A DNA stretch of 64,000 bases, from assembly GCF_014206875.1 (NCBI RefSeq), contig NZ_JACIJO010000002.1, positions 930,001-994,000 on the forward strand, read 5' to 3'. Numbering within the stretch: position 1 is the stretch's first letter; each line of letters begins with the position of its first letter. The translations under genes were made by a program, and so were the position numbers. The notes under the pieces are model-generated. The model saw only the letters and a program-made list of their open reading frames with translations, was not told the DNA's origin and did not search any database. Source of the stretch: Algoriphagus iocasae. GTDB lineage: Bacteria > Bacteroidota > Bacteroidia > Cytophagales > Cyclobacteriaceae. Positions 10,280 through 19,583 of the stretch are shown here, in pieces.

Positions 10280-11584
10280 TTATGATTTTGATTTTTTATC
10301 CCTAATGGTTTTTACAAGGAAGTAAATGACCGTCAGAGCAACAAAGAATACTGTAAGACCAGTTTTTTCGTACCCGGTCAAGTTGGATAGGAAGAAAAGG
10401 ATGATACCGGCTGATAAAATCGGAACTGTAGGCCCAAAAGGAATTTTGAAGTCACCGGGCTTGGAGGCTTGTTTTTTTCGAAGCCAAATGACAGAAAGGC
10501 AAACACCAAAATAAGCAAGTAGCATACTAGCAGATGCGATCACTGCCAACTGTCGAAAACCGCCTAAAGCAGCTAGTGTGAATCCGATTCCGGCATATAG
10601 TAAAATTGCGAGATATGGAGTTTTAAATCTTGGGTGAATGGATGCCAGTTTTTCTAATGGAATCACCCGGTCACTCGCCAATCCAAAAATCACTCTTGGA
10701 AGATTGAGTATTTCCCCACTAAGCATTCCAAACATAGAGATCCCTGCCCCGACCAATAAAACGGTGTATCCTATAGGCCCGAAAACAACATTTGCTACTG
10801 CCGCCAAAGGTGCTTCTTTGAATTCCGGCAACTGATCTCCCATGACTCCCTGCGCTACAGTTTGGATCAAAACATAGAGGATCAGAACAAAGAGAATTCC
10901 GATAAAAATTGCCTTTGGAACAGTTTTTTGAGGGTTTTTTATTTCTCCTCCAACTGTAAGTCCGGCATCACCACCTTGGAAGGCAAAGAATAAAATCAAA
11001 CAAGCCTGCCCAAATTGGTTGAAAGAAGGGGCAGATTCCCAGTACAGATTTGAGAAGGATACATCTTTCCAGCTAAAGAATATCAAGAGTAGAATAGGGG
11101 TGAGTTTAGCAACCGTATTGATTTTGACTAATCCAATTCCCTGCTTCACTCCAATTACGTTGAGGAAAGCCAAACTTGAGAAAATCACAAATAGAAGGAG
11201 AAATCTGTTGACCGGATCAGTGAAAACTGGAAAGGCAAGTCCAATCAATTCTACCAAGGCATTGGAAACAGCTGCATCAGAAAAAACACTTCCCGTGACA
11301 ATAAAGATGGCTGCCAAAAATCCGGCATAAGGGCCAAAAGCAGTTTCCACATAGGCATAGCCACCTCCTGATCTTGTGATTTTACTTCCCGCTTCTGCGA
11401 AGCAAAGCATGACGAGTGCAATCAGAAATCCGCAAAACAGGTATACGATGATTCCAGAGGAACCCATGATTTCCGCCACAATGGCTGGCAAAACAAAGAT
11501 TCCCGCTCCAACGATGATGTTGACAATGTTTGCCGAGAGCCCCCAGACCCCAATTTCCCTTTTTAAACCCGTTTCTTTTTCCAC
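10280..11584 (-). CDS. APC-family amino-acid permease
   Basis: The 434-residue inner-membrane protein has about 12 hydrophobic segments. The APC superfamily signature is at the N-terminus: GAGIFVLPA in the broken first helix, followed by the SGGGYAYVETAFG loop before helix 3. It should import an amino acid or similar small amine by proton or cation symport or exchange; the substrate cannot be read from sequence. The start codon is GTG at 11584; no in-frame ATG lies nearby upstream, and the hydrophilic stretch EKETGLKREIG before the first helix is normal for the family. The S9 peptidase gene follows after 32 nt. The 345-nt region upstream is filled with repeats. Confidence 0.92.
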   Translation of the reverse strand: MEKETGLKREIGVWGLSANIVNIIVGAGIFVLPAIVAEIMGSSGIIVYLFCGFLIALVMLCFAEAGSKITRSGGGYAYVETAFGPYAGFLAAIFIVTGSVFSDAAVSNALVELIGLAFPVFTDPVNRFLLLFVIFSSLAFLNVIGVKQGIGLVKINTVAKLTPILLLIFFSWKDVSFSNLYWESAPSFNQFGQACLILFFAFQGGDAGLTVGGEIKNPQKTVPKAIFIGILFVLILYVLIQTVAQGVMGDQLPEFKEAPLAAVANVVFGPIGYTVLLVGAGISMFGMLSGEILNLPRVIFGLASDRVIPLEKLASIHPRFKTPYLAILLYAGIGFTLAALGGFRQLAVIASASMLLAYFGVCLSVIWLRKKQASKPGDFKIPFGPTVPILSAGIILFFLSNLTGYEKTGLTVFFVALTVIYFLVKTIRDKKSKS

Positions 11585-11685
11585 TCCTTTGTTGATGTTT
11601 AATTACTTCTTAAATATGTAATTCCTGACCATTGCCAGCATTTTTTTGCTTTCTGCCTTCAGCTTTCATAATTCTTTTGCCATTG

Positions 11686-11739
11686 CCAACTTCCGTCTTC
11701 TGTCTCCCGTCTTTTTAGCTTTCTCACTTCAGCTTTCAG
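11686..11739 (-). repeat. 54-bp direct repeat, copy 1 (period-7 purine-rich array)
   Basis: These 54 bases are identical to 11862-11915. On the minus strand the sequence reads as consecutive 7-nt units such as CTGAAAG, CTGAAGT, GACAGAA and GACGGAA. The gap 11585-11929 between the permease and gamma-glutamyltransferase genes holds no gene; it consists of this repeat, its twin and the hairpin at 11783-11817 between them. Confidence 0.9.
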
Positions 11740-11782
11740 ACTTTCCCAATGCTACTTCAATAATTTCGTTTATCCTTACAAG

Positions 11783-11817
11783 ATTGCCACGTCGTCGTAC
11801 CTCCTCCTCGCAATGAC
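11783..11817 (-). repeat. GTC-ATTGC...GCAAT hairpin, REP-like dispersed element
   Basis: On the minus strand the trinucleotide GTC is followed by the arm ATTGC, a 22-nt purine-rich loop beginning GAGGAGG, and the complementary arm GCAAT. I recognise this from memory as resembling a dispersed intergenic sequence common in Bacteroidota. It lies exactly between the two 54-bp repeats. The same GTC-arm-GA frame recurs twice in the element at 45260-45537. Confidence 0.6.
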
Positions 11818-11861
11818 GTTTCCAAAATATAAATCTTCTCCAAGGGGGATTGGGTACGTTT

Positions 11862-11915
11862 CCAACTTCCGTCTTCTGTCTCCCGTCTTTTTAGCTTTCT
11901 CACTTCAGCTTTCAG
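11862..11915 (-). repeat. 54-bp direct repeat, copy 2
   Basis: Identical to 11686-11739; similarity continues for a few bases with one mismatch. It starts about 15 nt after the stop of the gamma-glutamyltransferase gene, in that gene's 3' region. Same 7-nt periodicity as copy 1. Confidence 0.9.
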
Positions 11916-11929
11916 CCTTTCCCACTGAC

Positions 11930-13618
11930 CTAATATCCTCTCGCCCCTCCATCTTCACTGGATGAATCCGCCGCTCCGACCCAGATTCCTAATTCCGAAT
12001 CATAGGTTATCCCCATCAAAACACCAAGGTTGTTTGTAGGCCGTAATTTATGTCCCATTTCTTCCAAAGCCTTTCTGGTATCCGGAGAAAGTAGATGTCT
12101 TTCATAAAGAATCTGATCAGGAAGCCACTGATGATGGATTTTCATCGCTTCGATCGCCCGGTCTATGCGCATTTCATAAACCAAAACATTTAATACCGTC
12201 TGAAAAACCGTGTTGATAATGGTTCTTCCACCCGGACTTCCGATCACCAAATAGGGTTTTCCATCTTTTGCCACAATCGTCGGAGTCATGCTGGAAAGCA
12301 TCCGTTTTTCAGGTGCCACGAGATTTGGATCGGAGCCGATTAATCCCGTGGAAGTGGTGACTCCCGGTATCGGATTAAAATCTCCCATCTCATTGTTGAA
12401 AATGAATCCCAGCTTTTCAGAACCCATTTTTACCCCGTAAGAATTTTCTAAAGTGTAAGTCAGGGAAACTGCATTGCCATCTTTGTCAGTTACAGAAAAA
12501 TGCGTGGTATGATCTCCTCCATAGAGTTGGCCAAATTTTGAAGAGTCACTTTTTGAAGCATGATTTAGATCCAGGTTTTCAAACCTTCCTTTCGCAAATT
12601 CTTTCGAAATCAATTTGTCAACAGGCATCTTAGGATTGAAATCCGGATCTCCTAAAAATTCTGCCCGATCCGCAAATGCCCTTCTCATTGCTTCCGCAAC
12701 CAAGTGCACATAAGCGGTGGAGTTAAATTCTACCTCTTTGATAGAAGCGGCTTCCAATAAATTCATCATTTCTATCAAGGCAACTCCTCCTGAACTAGGT
12801 GGAGGCATTGAAAAAATCTCGTATCCATCGAATGTCGTGCTTACTGGTTTTCTTTCAACAGCCTCATATTTGGCAAGGTCTTCCTGAGTGATGATTCCTC
12901 CATTAGCTTTCATGTAAGCTTCGATTTCTGCAGCCACTTTCCCTTTATAAAAACCATCTCTGCCATGGTTTTTAATCTCCGTTAAGGTTTCTGCCAAAGC
13001 CTCCTGCTTCCAAAGTTCACCCGGTGCCACAATCTCTCCCTCGGAATTTCTAAAGTAGTTTTTCATGATGTCCCATGATTCGTCGGCATCAGAAATTCTA
13101 GTAGCTACCCGATACAATCCCCAAGACATCGGAAATCCCTTTTTCGCCAATTGGATTGCTGGTTCCACCAAGTCTTTCCAAGGAAGTTTCCCATATTTCT
13201 GATGTGCCTGATAAAGCCCTGCCACTGTTCCAGGAACACCAACTGATAGCAAACCACGGTGATTGGAATTGTCTTTGATTTCACCGTTTTCATCTAAAAA
13301 CATGGTCGGGCTGGCTTCCAAAGGAGCTTTTTCCCGGAAGTCAAAAGTGGTCACATCGCCATCGGACTTCATGAAGACGATAAATCCACCACCTCCGATA
13401 TTTCCAGCTTCCGGATGAGTTACTGCCAAAGCAAAAGCTGTGGCAACGGCAGCATCAATGGCATTTCCACCTTTTTTCAGGATTTCAACTCCCACCTCAG
13501 AGGCTAAATAATGATCGGAAACTACCATTCCGTTTTTGCCAAAAGTTTGACTCTTGACTGGATTTGTAAAGGCTAAAAAACCTAAGAGGAAAATGAGGAA
13601 GTAATGGGTACGCTTCAT
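11930..13618 (-). CDS. ggt: Gamma-glutamyltransferase
   Basis: The 562-residue exported enzyme has a signal peptide ending near VKSQ and the full Ntn-hydrolase fold of gamma-glutamyltransferases. It cleaves the gamma-glutamyl bond of glutathione and related peptides in the periplasm. The proenzyme cuts itself before the catalytic threonine, which is Thr371 in GGDHTTHFSV; the substrate-binding arginine is in FREKAP (Arg95) and the conserved tail loops MLSSMTPTIV and GSPGGRTIINT are present. Length is normal. It lies 17 nt after the sulfatase gene stop, so it ends a likely operon with the sulfatase, DUF3500 and dioxygenase genes. The permease downstream could take up the released amino acids (inference). 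Confidence 0.96.
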   Translation of the reverse strand: MKRTHYFLIFLLGFLAFTNPVKSQTFGKNGMVVSDHYLASEVGVEILKKGGNAIDAAVATAFALAVTHPEAGNIGGGGFIVFMKSDGDVTTFDFREKAPLEASPTMFLDENGEIKDNSNHRGLLSVGVPGTVAGLYQAHQKYGKLPWKDLVEPAIQLAKKGFPMSWGLYRVATRISDADESWDIMKNYFRNSEGEIVAPGELWKQEALAETLTEIKNHGRDGFYKGKVAAEIEAYMKANGGIITQEDLAKYEAVERKPVSTTFDGYEIFSMPPPSSGGVALIEMMNLLEAASIKEVEFNSTAYVHLVAEAMRRAFADRAEFLGDPDFNPKMPVDKLISKEFAKGRFENLDLNHASKSDSSKFGQLYGGDHTTHFSVTDKDGNAVSLTYTLENSYGVKMGSEKLGFIFNNEMGDFNPIPGVTTSTGLIGSDPNLVAPEKRMLSSMTPTIVAKDGKPYLVIGSPGGRTIINTVFQTVLNVLVYEMRIDRAIEAMKIHHQWLPDQILYERHLLSPDTRKALEEMGHKLRPTNNLGVLMGITYDSELGIWVGAADSSSEDGGARGY

Positions 13619-13635
13619 AAAATTTTATTGGAAAA

Positions 13636-15282
13636 TTAATTTGATTTTGGTGTGGGAATGATCACTCCCACATTTTCAGAATATTGATCCCAGTCAGTGA
13701 GGAGTTCTTCATATTTTACAGGAAACTCATTTTTTAGATTATGCTGCTCAGCAAGGTCATTTGAGAGATTGTATAATTCAAAATTCCCTCTTTCAAAGGG
13801 TTGTATGTGATTCACCAGTTTCCAATCCCCTTTTCTGATCATCGCATATCCTCGATGTTCCAAACCAAAGACATAGTTGGGTTCATGAATTAAATCTGTT
13901 TTTCCAGAAAGGAATGGAATGAGTGAATTTCCTAATTGTGGTTTTACTGGATTTTCATTCCATTTTTCCGGGTAAGATATTCCCGCAACTTCAAGGAAAG
14001 TTGGGGCTAAATCCATTACTGTTAGAAATGAGGCGTTAATTTCTGGTGATTTTTCCACTCCTTTTCCAGCAATAATCAGTGGAGTAGTAATTCCTCCTTC
14101 TGTAGTAAATCCTTTGAAATATCGAAATGGAGCTGATCCTGCTTCCGCCCATTGAGGACCATATGAAATGAAGCTTTTTTCGGTTCCCATTTCCTCATAG
14201 GCATCTGTGTAATGCTCTTGAATGTAAGGACCATAAAATGAGCTGTAATAAAAATCATTTCCAGCGGCACCATTGTCTGACATAAAAATGATCAGCGTGT
14301 TTTCGTACAACCCTTTGCTTTTCAAGTAATCAAGAATTTTCCCAATATTCTCATCTAAGTTATCTACCATTCCCGCATAGATCTCCATCTTTCGCGACTC
14401 TTTGGCTTTTTCCTCAGAGCTTAAACTTTCCCAAGGTTTGATGGAAGGATGGATGGCTGGCAAACTTGCATTTTGAGGGATCAAGCCAGATTTTTTCAGA
14501 CTTTCGAGTCGCTTTTCCTGAAGGATTTCATAACCTTCATCGTACCTACCTTGATATTTTTTCCAATACTTTCCTGGAACCTGTAGTGGCCAATGAGGAG
14601 AGGTGTATGCAGCATAGCCAAAAAATGGTTTTCCTGTTTCGAGGTTGGATTCAATATAGGATATCAATTTTTCAGTGTAGAAATCTGTGGAATAAGCGCC
14701 TTCAGGCCAATCGGATTTTTCTCCATTTTCTGTATATAAAGATTTGTCACCATAAGTTAATTCGGGACTATCAGGAAAAAGAAGTCTATTACTGAAGTGA
14801 TTGGCTCCACCTTCCAGCGTCACAAAAGATTTTTCAAATCCTTTTCTCGCTGGATTATCTTCGGGTCTTAAACCTAAATGCCATTTCCCAGCCATAAAAG
14901 TGGTATATCCTGATTGTTGAAGGAGTTCGGGAAAAGGGATTATTCTATCTGTCAGGTGGCCTTCATATCCTTTAACATCAGTTACCAGATCTTGTGAGCC
15001 CATACCGGCTACATGATTGTTATTTCCTGAAAGCATCATGGCTCGGGTCACGGCGCAAACCGGGGCAGTATGGAATCTGCTAAATCGAATTCCGCTAGCT
15101 GCCAAAGCATCCAGGTTTGGGGTGGCAATATCTCCGCCAAATGCGCCAATATCTGCATATCCAAGATCATCAGCTACGATAAGAAGGATGTTTGGTCTAT
15201 TTTCAAAGGTTTCCTCCACTTTTGGACTGCAGAATGAGAAAATGAAGATCATTCCAAAAATCGGGAGAAAAGGAAATTTCAT
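13636..15282 (-). CDS. Arylsulfatase-family protein with variant active-site motif
   Basis: The 548-residue protein has the sulfatase/alkaline-phosphatase fold. Metal ligands appear in VADDLGYADIG (Asp38, Asp39) and in MSDNGAAGND; the lysine and histidine of AGKWHLG and the histidine of SPHWPL are present. The formylglycine motif normally reads C-x-P/A-x-R; here it is Cys76-Ala-Val78-Thr-Arg80, with valine in place of the proline or alanine. Everything else around it (TAPV before, AMMLSG after) is standard. The N-terminus MKFPFLPIFGMIFIFSFCSPK looks like a lipoprotein or signal sequence, so the enzyme is exported. Natural substrate unknown; without the proline the maturation of Cys76 is uncertain. 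Confidence 0.9.
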   Translation of the reverse strand: MKFPFLPIFGMIFIFSFCSPKVEETFENRPNILLIVADDLGYADIGAFGGDIATPNLDALAASGIRFSRFHTAPVCAVTRAMMLSGNNNHVAGMGSQDLVTDVKGYEGHLTDRIIPFPELLQQSGYTTFMAGKWHLGLRPEDNPARKGFEKSFVTLEGGANHFSNRLLFPDSPELTYGDKSLYTENGEKSDWPEGAYSTDFYTEKLISYIESNLETGKPFFGYAAYTSPHWPLQVPGKYWKKYQGRYDEGYEILQEKRLESLKKSGLIPQNASLPAIHPSIKPWESLSSEEKAKESRKMEIYAGMVDNLDENIGKILDYLKSKGLYENTLIIFMSDNGAAGNDFYYSSFYGPYIQEHYTDAYEEMGTEKSFISYGPQWAEAGSAPFRYFKGFTTEGGITTPLIIAGKGVEKSPEINASFLTVMDLAPTFLEVAGISYPEKWNENPVKPQLGNSLIPFLSGKTDLIHEPNYVFGLEHRGYAMIRKGDWKLVNHIQPFERGNFELYNLSNDLAEQHNLKNEFPVKYEELLTDWDQYSENVGVIIPTPKSN

Positions 15283-15356
15283 ATAAAAAACGAAAGTTTG
15301 GTATTCAAAATTTACTATTAATATCTCGAGGATGACCTATCTAACAAGAAACTATT

Positions 15357-16427
15357 TTAATTGTGGTCATGATCCATTCGATGCTTTCGCAGAATGTCTT
15401 CACCAAAATCTCCATCTTTCTTTCTTAGGATGGAATGAATATGGTTGGCATTATCCAAGAAGCCAACGTTGTCATATTCAATAAGGAAATCAGGACTATG
15501 GATCAGGTAATAATGGGCTTTCATCGGTTCTAAGCTTCCGATCCAGGAAAAGTAAACTTGGTCTAATCCTCTTTCATGAAGGATAGCCATATATTCTTCA
15601 GCTTTTTGGGTTTCTAAATTTCCAATGTATTCCTCAATGAGGTAGTGTAATATTTTTTGCTGCTCAGGATTCAGTTCAGAGCCTTTGATTCCACGATATT
15701 CAGAAATCCACTGAGGTCGATCGGGGCTGGTTATGATGTCTCCTGGTACTTTGTCTTCGAAAACAGCTTTGGCTTTTTGTTCCTCATTTAAGAGGTTTAC
15801 AAACCAAAAGCCGTAATCCTCTTCTTTACTCAATGGTCGAATTCCGGCATATTGTGTGGTCTCAACTACTGCTGGATCGGAACCGAAAAACAGAGGTGTT
15901 AAGGAATATTCTGAATTCACCATGGTCAAGTTGATAGAAACATGGTGTCCTTCAAATTTCAACCCCCAAGTGCCTTCTTCTTTGGGTTCACCCCAAACGG
16001 CGGCAAAATAATTTCCATAATCCCAGTTCAATCCACGGATCATATTGATCGTTCCCTCATTTATTTCCCCATTCTGAAATTTGATTTCAAAAATCTCATG
16101 AAGAATGTCATCCACCTGCATGATGCTGAAGGTCTTGAGATAGCCTTGAGAACTGAAAATTGCACTCAGGATTTTATGAAACTGAATTTTAGATTCTTCT
16201 GAAAAGTCTCCATACCTCAGGCCCGCTCTTGGAGCTAAACCCAGAGGTAAATTGGTCCATTTACTTCTCATGCTGTCTTCCATCGAAAGCATCACTTTGG
16301 ATTTTTGTTCCGAATTCAGTGTGTTGAGAAAATCCTGGGTAGTATGAATCAGTTTGTCAGCTGTTTGTGCTTGTAAATTGATTCCAGTTGTTAGTAGAAA
16401 CGCTAAGAGGAAAATTAATTTTTTCAT
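15357..16427 (-). CDS. Secreted DUF3500 protein
   Basis: The 356-residue protein has a signal peptide (KKLIFLLAFLLTTGINLQAQ) and then a sequence typical of the DUF3500 family: the block LGLAPRAGLRYGD, the motif WGLKFEGHHVSINLT with its paired histidines, and FFGSDPA. The C-terminus is rich in histidine and aspartate (HRMDHDHN) and could bind metal. No reaction is established for the family. It lies 17 nt after the intradiol dioxygenase gene and 74 nt before the sulfatase gene on the same strand, so joint expression is likely. Confidence 0.87.
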   Translation of the reverse strand: MKKLIFLLAFLLTTGINLQAQTADKLIHTTQDFLNTLNSEQKSKVMLSMEDSMRSKWTNLPLGLAPRAGLRYGDFSEESKIQFHKILSAIFSSQGYLKTFSIMQVDDILHEIFEIKFQNGEINEGTINMIRGLNWDYGNYFAAVWGEPKEEGTWGLKFEGHHVSINLTMVNSEYSLTPLFFGSDPAVVETTQYAGIRPLSKEEDYGFWFVNLLNEEQKAKAVFEDKVPGDIITSPDRPQWISEYRGIKGSELNPEQQKILHYLIEEYIGNLETQKAEEYMAILHERGLDQVYFSWIGSLEPMKAHYYLIHSPDFLIEYDNVGFLDNANHIHSILRKKDGDFGEDILRKHRMDHDHN

Positions 16428-16444
16428 AAAATGGTAAGGTCGAT

Positions 16445-17329
16445 TTAAGATACTTTGATATATGATTGGGATTGAATTTCTGAACCTGGTTGGAACATTT
16501 CTAATTTGAATTTGCCGCCGGGTTGGAATCTCATCCTTCGATAAGATCCATCGTGTAATCCTGGATACTCGAAAGTATTGTCTCCCAAATAATCGAAGGC
16601 GACTCCAAAGACTTCATTTTTTATCCAGAGTCTTCCTTCTTTTTGGAAGAGTTCTATTTTTCCTTCCTCTTCACCTTCAGACTTATAGATTCCGACTAAT
16701 TTTTCAAGAGAAGCCTTTTCCATTCCTAATTTTTTGGAAAGTCCTACATTATAAGAAACAATATTCCCATTATTACCATCGGGAGTGACTTGCAATACTC
16801 TGTTTTTTGCGGCGTCATTGGAGGCCCAAGGGTCTTTTTTTATGTTCTCGTCTCCTGAGAAATAAAGTTGTGTTACCAAAGTCTGATATCCCTCAGCGGT
16901 GATCATCAAATGATAATGGGCAGGCCGGATCATTCCTCCTCCGGCATCATAAGGCACAGGTAAGATGGTGTCGAATGAATATTGCCCTTTAGAATCTGTC
17001 ATAACAGTTCCGCGGTAATTATAAGCAGGAGTAGAATTTTCATAGACACCTTCCTCATCGCAATGCCATAATTCAACTTTAGCATTGGCATAAGGAGTGG
17101 CACAATCATCATTCATAATAATACCAGTTAGATGAATAGGCTTACCCTTTTTGCCGGCAACATTTAAGTTGCTTCTCATGGGACTATCAGGTCTGTAAAA
17201 TGGGCCTAAAATATCCGTGGTGGTTTCACAGTCTCCGATGTATTTTTTCCCGTCAAACTGGATAAATCCGAATGCACTCACGGAAATCACACTGAGTGCA
17301 GAGCTTTGAATAAATTTTCTTCTTTTCAT
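16445..17329 (-). CDS. Intradiol ring-cleavage dioxygenase-like protein, exported
   Basis: The 294-residue protein begins with MKRRKFIQSSALSV, a twin-arginine-like export signal. The core (about residues 33-195) is the intradiol dioxygenase fold. The four non-haem iron ligands are all visible by alignment to protocatechuate 3,4-dioxygenase: Tyr96 (GVYEN), Tyr127 (PVPY), His138 and His140 (RPAHYH). Such enzymes open catechol rings between the hydroxyls with O2. The C-terminal ~80 residues (IYKSEGEEEGKIELFQKEGRLW onward, a beta-rich module resembling DUF3471) are an addition not found in catabolic enzymes. The exported location and lack of other aromatic-degradation genes suggest a role on external or cell-surface phenolics (inference). 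The membrane protein gene at 17342 precedes it by 12 nt. Confidence 0.9.
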   Translation of the reverse strand: MKRRKFIQSSALSVISVSAFGFIQFDGKKYIGDCETTTDILGPFYRPDSPMRSNLNVAGKKGKPIHLTGIIMNDDCATPYANAKVELWHCDEEGVYENSTPAYNYRGTVMTDSKGQYSFDTILPVPYDAGGGMIRPAHYHLMITAEGYQTLVTQLYFSGDENIKKDPWASNDAAKNRVLQVTPDGNNGNIVSYNVGLSKKLGMEKASLEKLVGIYKSEGEEEGKIELFQKEGRLWIKNEVFGVAFDYLGDNTFEYPGLHDGSYRRMRFQPGGKFKLEMFQPGSEIQSQSYIKVS

Positions 17330-17341
17330 GGTTACTAGAGT

Positions 17342-18106
17342 TTAGTCTAAAAGGAAATTGACAAGTTTTGAAAAGGCACCTGACTGTGGCACAATTACAT
17401 ATAAAATCTGAAATAGGATGTAAAGAGAAAGGGAGAAGATGATTGGGTATAAATTTCTTCCCTTTTTTAAATCATAAATTAATAAGAAAATCAAGATCAG
17501 ATCTATCAATAAAAAGGATACATATTCAGGACCAAAGCCGGGAAAAACGTACTTCACATCAAACCAAAAATAGAGAATGCGATCAAGTGTTGGTCCCATA
17601 AAAGTCAACACTGCAGCCACCATAAATCTTGCATGAATGGCAGGTGTTTTCTTAAAATAAATAGCAAGGGTATAAAAACTACCTAGCCAGATTAAATAAA
17701 CAAAACCTATCGCCTGGTAAGAACCTAGAAGGATTAAACCTTCGTCTATGGACATGCTCTCTTGTCCATTGGAAATGTTTTCAGTTAATAATGCCAATTG
17801 ACCTTGGTAACTATGACGCATCATCAAAAATGAGGTCAGGAGTACCAGGGGAATCAAGAAATAGGAGAGTTTTCCAACTTTCCTATGGAGAGAAAGTTTT
17901 CTGTATTTTATTAAAAGAGGTTGGGTGATTGCCATGCAAACCCAAACACTCATCAATGAAAAATGTAAGTGGACAATTCCTGGAAATGGGCTAGTTAATA
18001 TTGAGAAATATGTAAAATAAAACCCTCCAAAAATTCCCGCAATAAATAGCATCAGCCAATAACCCATATTTGGATAAATAGCACTGATCGGTTCTTTGAC
18101 CCTCAT
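17342..18106 (-). CDS. Multi-pass membrane protein (DUF2306-like)
   Basis: The protein (~254 residues) has about seven hydrophobic helices. The second region HLHFSLMSVWVCMAI-QPLLI with the following YRKLSLHRKVGKLSY resembles DUF2306-type membrane proteins, in which paired histidines on helices could hold haem; this is inference. A TTG at 18115 would add three residues, but an ATG at 18106 is the more likely start. It is the first gene of the run leading through the dioxygenase, DUF3500, sulfatase and gamma-glutamyltransferase genes, with gaps of 12-74 nt. It may deliver electrons or anchor a periplasmic process, but no function is shown. Confidence 0.75.
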   Translation of the reverse strand: MRVKEPISAIYPNMGYWLMLFIAGIFGGFYFTYFSILTSPFPGIVHLHFSLMSVWVCMAITQPLLIKYRKLSLHRKVGKLSYFLIPLVLLTSFLMMRHSYQGQLALLTENISNGQESMSIDEGLILLGSYQAIGFVYLIWLGSFYTLAIYFKKTPAIHARFMVAAVLTFMGPTLDRILYFWFDVKYVFPGFGPEYVSFLLIDLILIFLLIYDLKKGRNLYPIIFSLSLYILFQILYVIVPQSGAFSKLVNFLLD

Positions 18107-18332
18107 CTGAAACAAAATATTAATTGGCGATCCGTTTTTTTCGGATCAAATAAGCTAGTGGTCTAGTTTGGTCAACTAAAAATCTTTTCCGAAATCCACT
18201 TTAAAAATGATTGCGTGACTTCGAGTATTTTGTTGAATATACTAAAAAATGCAATTCACATACAAAAAATACAAATTGAAATCAGATTTGAACCGAATAA
18301 TTCAAATCTGATCCCAATTATTTGAATGATTC

Positions 18333-19373
18333 TCATTTATAGGCGATCGCTGCGCTGGCCGGACCAGCCAATGGCATCAGGTGAAATGATTTGAAACCTA
18401 CTTTCTCTCCCCATCTACAAAAATCCTTGAATGTATAATCAAAGCCTCCTTCTGTTTCGATAAGCATGTTTAAACTCATCAACAAGCCGAAAATATTATG
18501 CTTTCGCTCCTCATCGATGATGTTTTCAATCGCTACAAAAATTCCCGATTCAGGTAGTGAATCGTAAGCATTTTGCATCAACTTGATTTTTTCTTCCTCA
18601 TTCCAATCATGTAAAATGTTACCCATTACTATTAAATCAGCACTTGGAATAGGCTCGGTAAAAAAGTTTCCACTTTTACTTTTAACACGATCTTCTAAAT
18701 GAAATTTTTTGATGGTCGCAGTGGCTATTGGATCTATTGGAGGCAAATCAAAACTGACACAGTTCATATGAGGGTTTTCCTTTGCCACCATCAAGGATAA
18801 ATATCCCGCTGATCCACCCGCATCCGTTAGGGTATTGATGCTTGAAAAATCAAATTGCTTTGCAAAGGCCATGAAATTTCCGATTTGTACGCCAGTCATG
18901 CCGTTGACGAAGGTCTCCAGAATTTCAGGATCCTTATAAATTTCCTCAAAGATATTTACCCCGTTTTTAGCTTCATTTTGTGGAGTTCCAGTTTTTAAGC
19001 CTTCTTCTAAATTATCCCAGAAACCATAAAGTCTGCTATCCATCATTTCCAAAATTCCACCGATGTAGGGTGGTTTTTTCTTATCCAGAAAAACCTCTGT
19101 ATCCAGAGAGTTGGAATATTGAGCAGTTTCCATAATTCCCGTTCGGGTCAGAAATCCCAATCCGTGTAAGGCATCCATAAAATCATAAAAATGTCTGTCG
19201 GTGCAATTCAGATCAAGTTGCTTTTTCAATGCCATTGCCGTTTGATCGGGATGAGCAGAAAGTTTGGTGAACAGGTCAAATTTAACAGCCGTCAAGAGTG
19301 CTTTACAGGCCATAAATCCAGAACCAATTTTAAGAATGTTTTCTGGTGTTGGGTGTGGGGATGTCGTGTCCAA
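18333..19373 (-). CDS. SAM-dependent O-methyltransferase
   Basis: The 346-residue protein has the two-domain build of the acetylserotonin/hydroxyindole O-methyltransferase family: an N-terminal dimerisation domain (PENILKIGSGFMACKALLTAV) and a C-terminal Rossmann domain with the SAM site LTDAGGSAGYLSL and acidic ribose contact SFDLPP. The catalytic base is the histidine of GNILHDWNEEEK. It transfers methyl to a hydroxyl of a small aromatic or polyketide-like acceptor; the acceptor is unknown. The start is probably TTG at 19373: the first in-frame ATG would remove part of the conserved dimerisation domain, and no ATG occurs upstream before a stop. Confidence 0.88.
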   Translation of the reverse strand: MDTTSPHPTPENILKIGSGFMACKALLTAVKFDLFTKLSAHPDQTAMALKKQLDLNCTDRHFYDFMDALHGLGFLTRTGIMETAQYSNSLDTEVFLDKKKPPYIGGILEMMDSRLYGFWDNLEEGLKTGTPQNEAKNGVNIFEEIYKDPEILETFVNGMTGVQIGNFMAFAKQFDFSSINTLTDAGGSAGYLSLMVAKENPHMNCVSFDLPPIDPIATATIKKFHLEDRVKSKSGNFFTEPIPSADLIVMGNILHDWNEEEKIKLMQNAYDSLPESGIFVAIENIIDEERKHNIFGLLMSLNMLIETEGGFDYTFKDFCRWGEKVGFKSFHLMPLAGPASAAIAYK

Positions 19374-19583
19374 TTGAATGATATTAGAATGTTGAGAAAA
19401 GTATTTTTCAGCCTACAGAACTGAATTCATCAACCAATATTTATGCAGCGAAAAAAAACAGAGCTAAACAAAATTCTAGTTAAATGCTTTAAAAGTTACC
19501 TAATATTATTAGAAAAGTTAAATATTATGCTAAATATATTTCAATTGAAAGGTTGGAATAGAATTTTGGTAAGGAATAAAATT

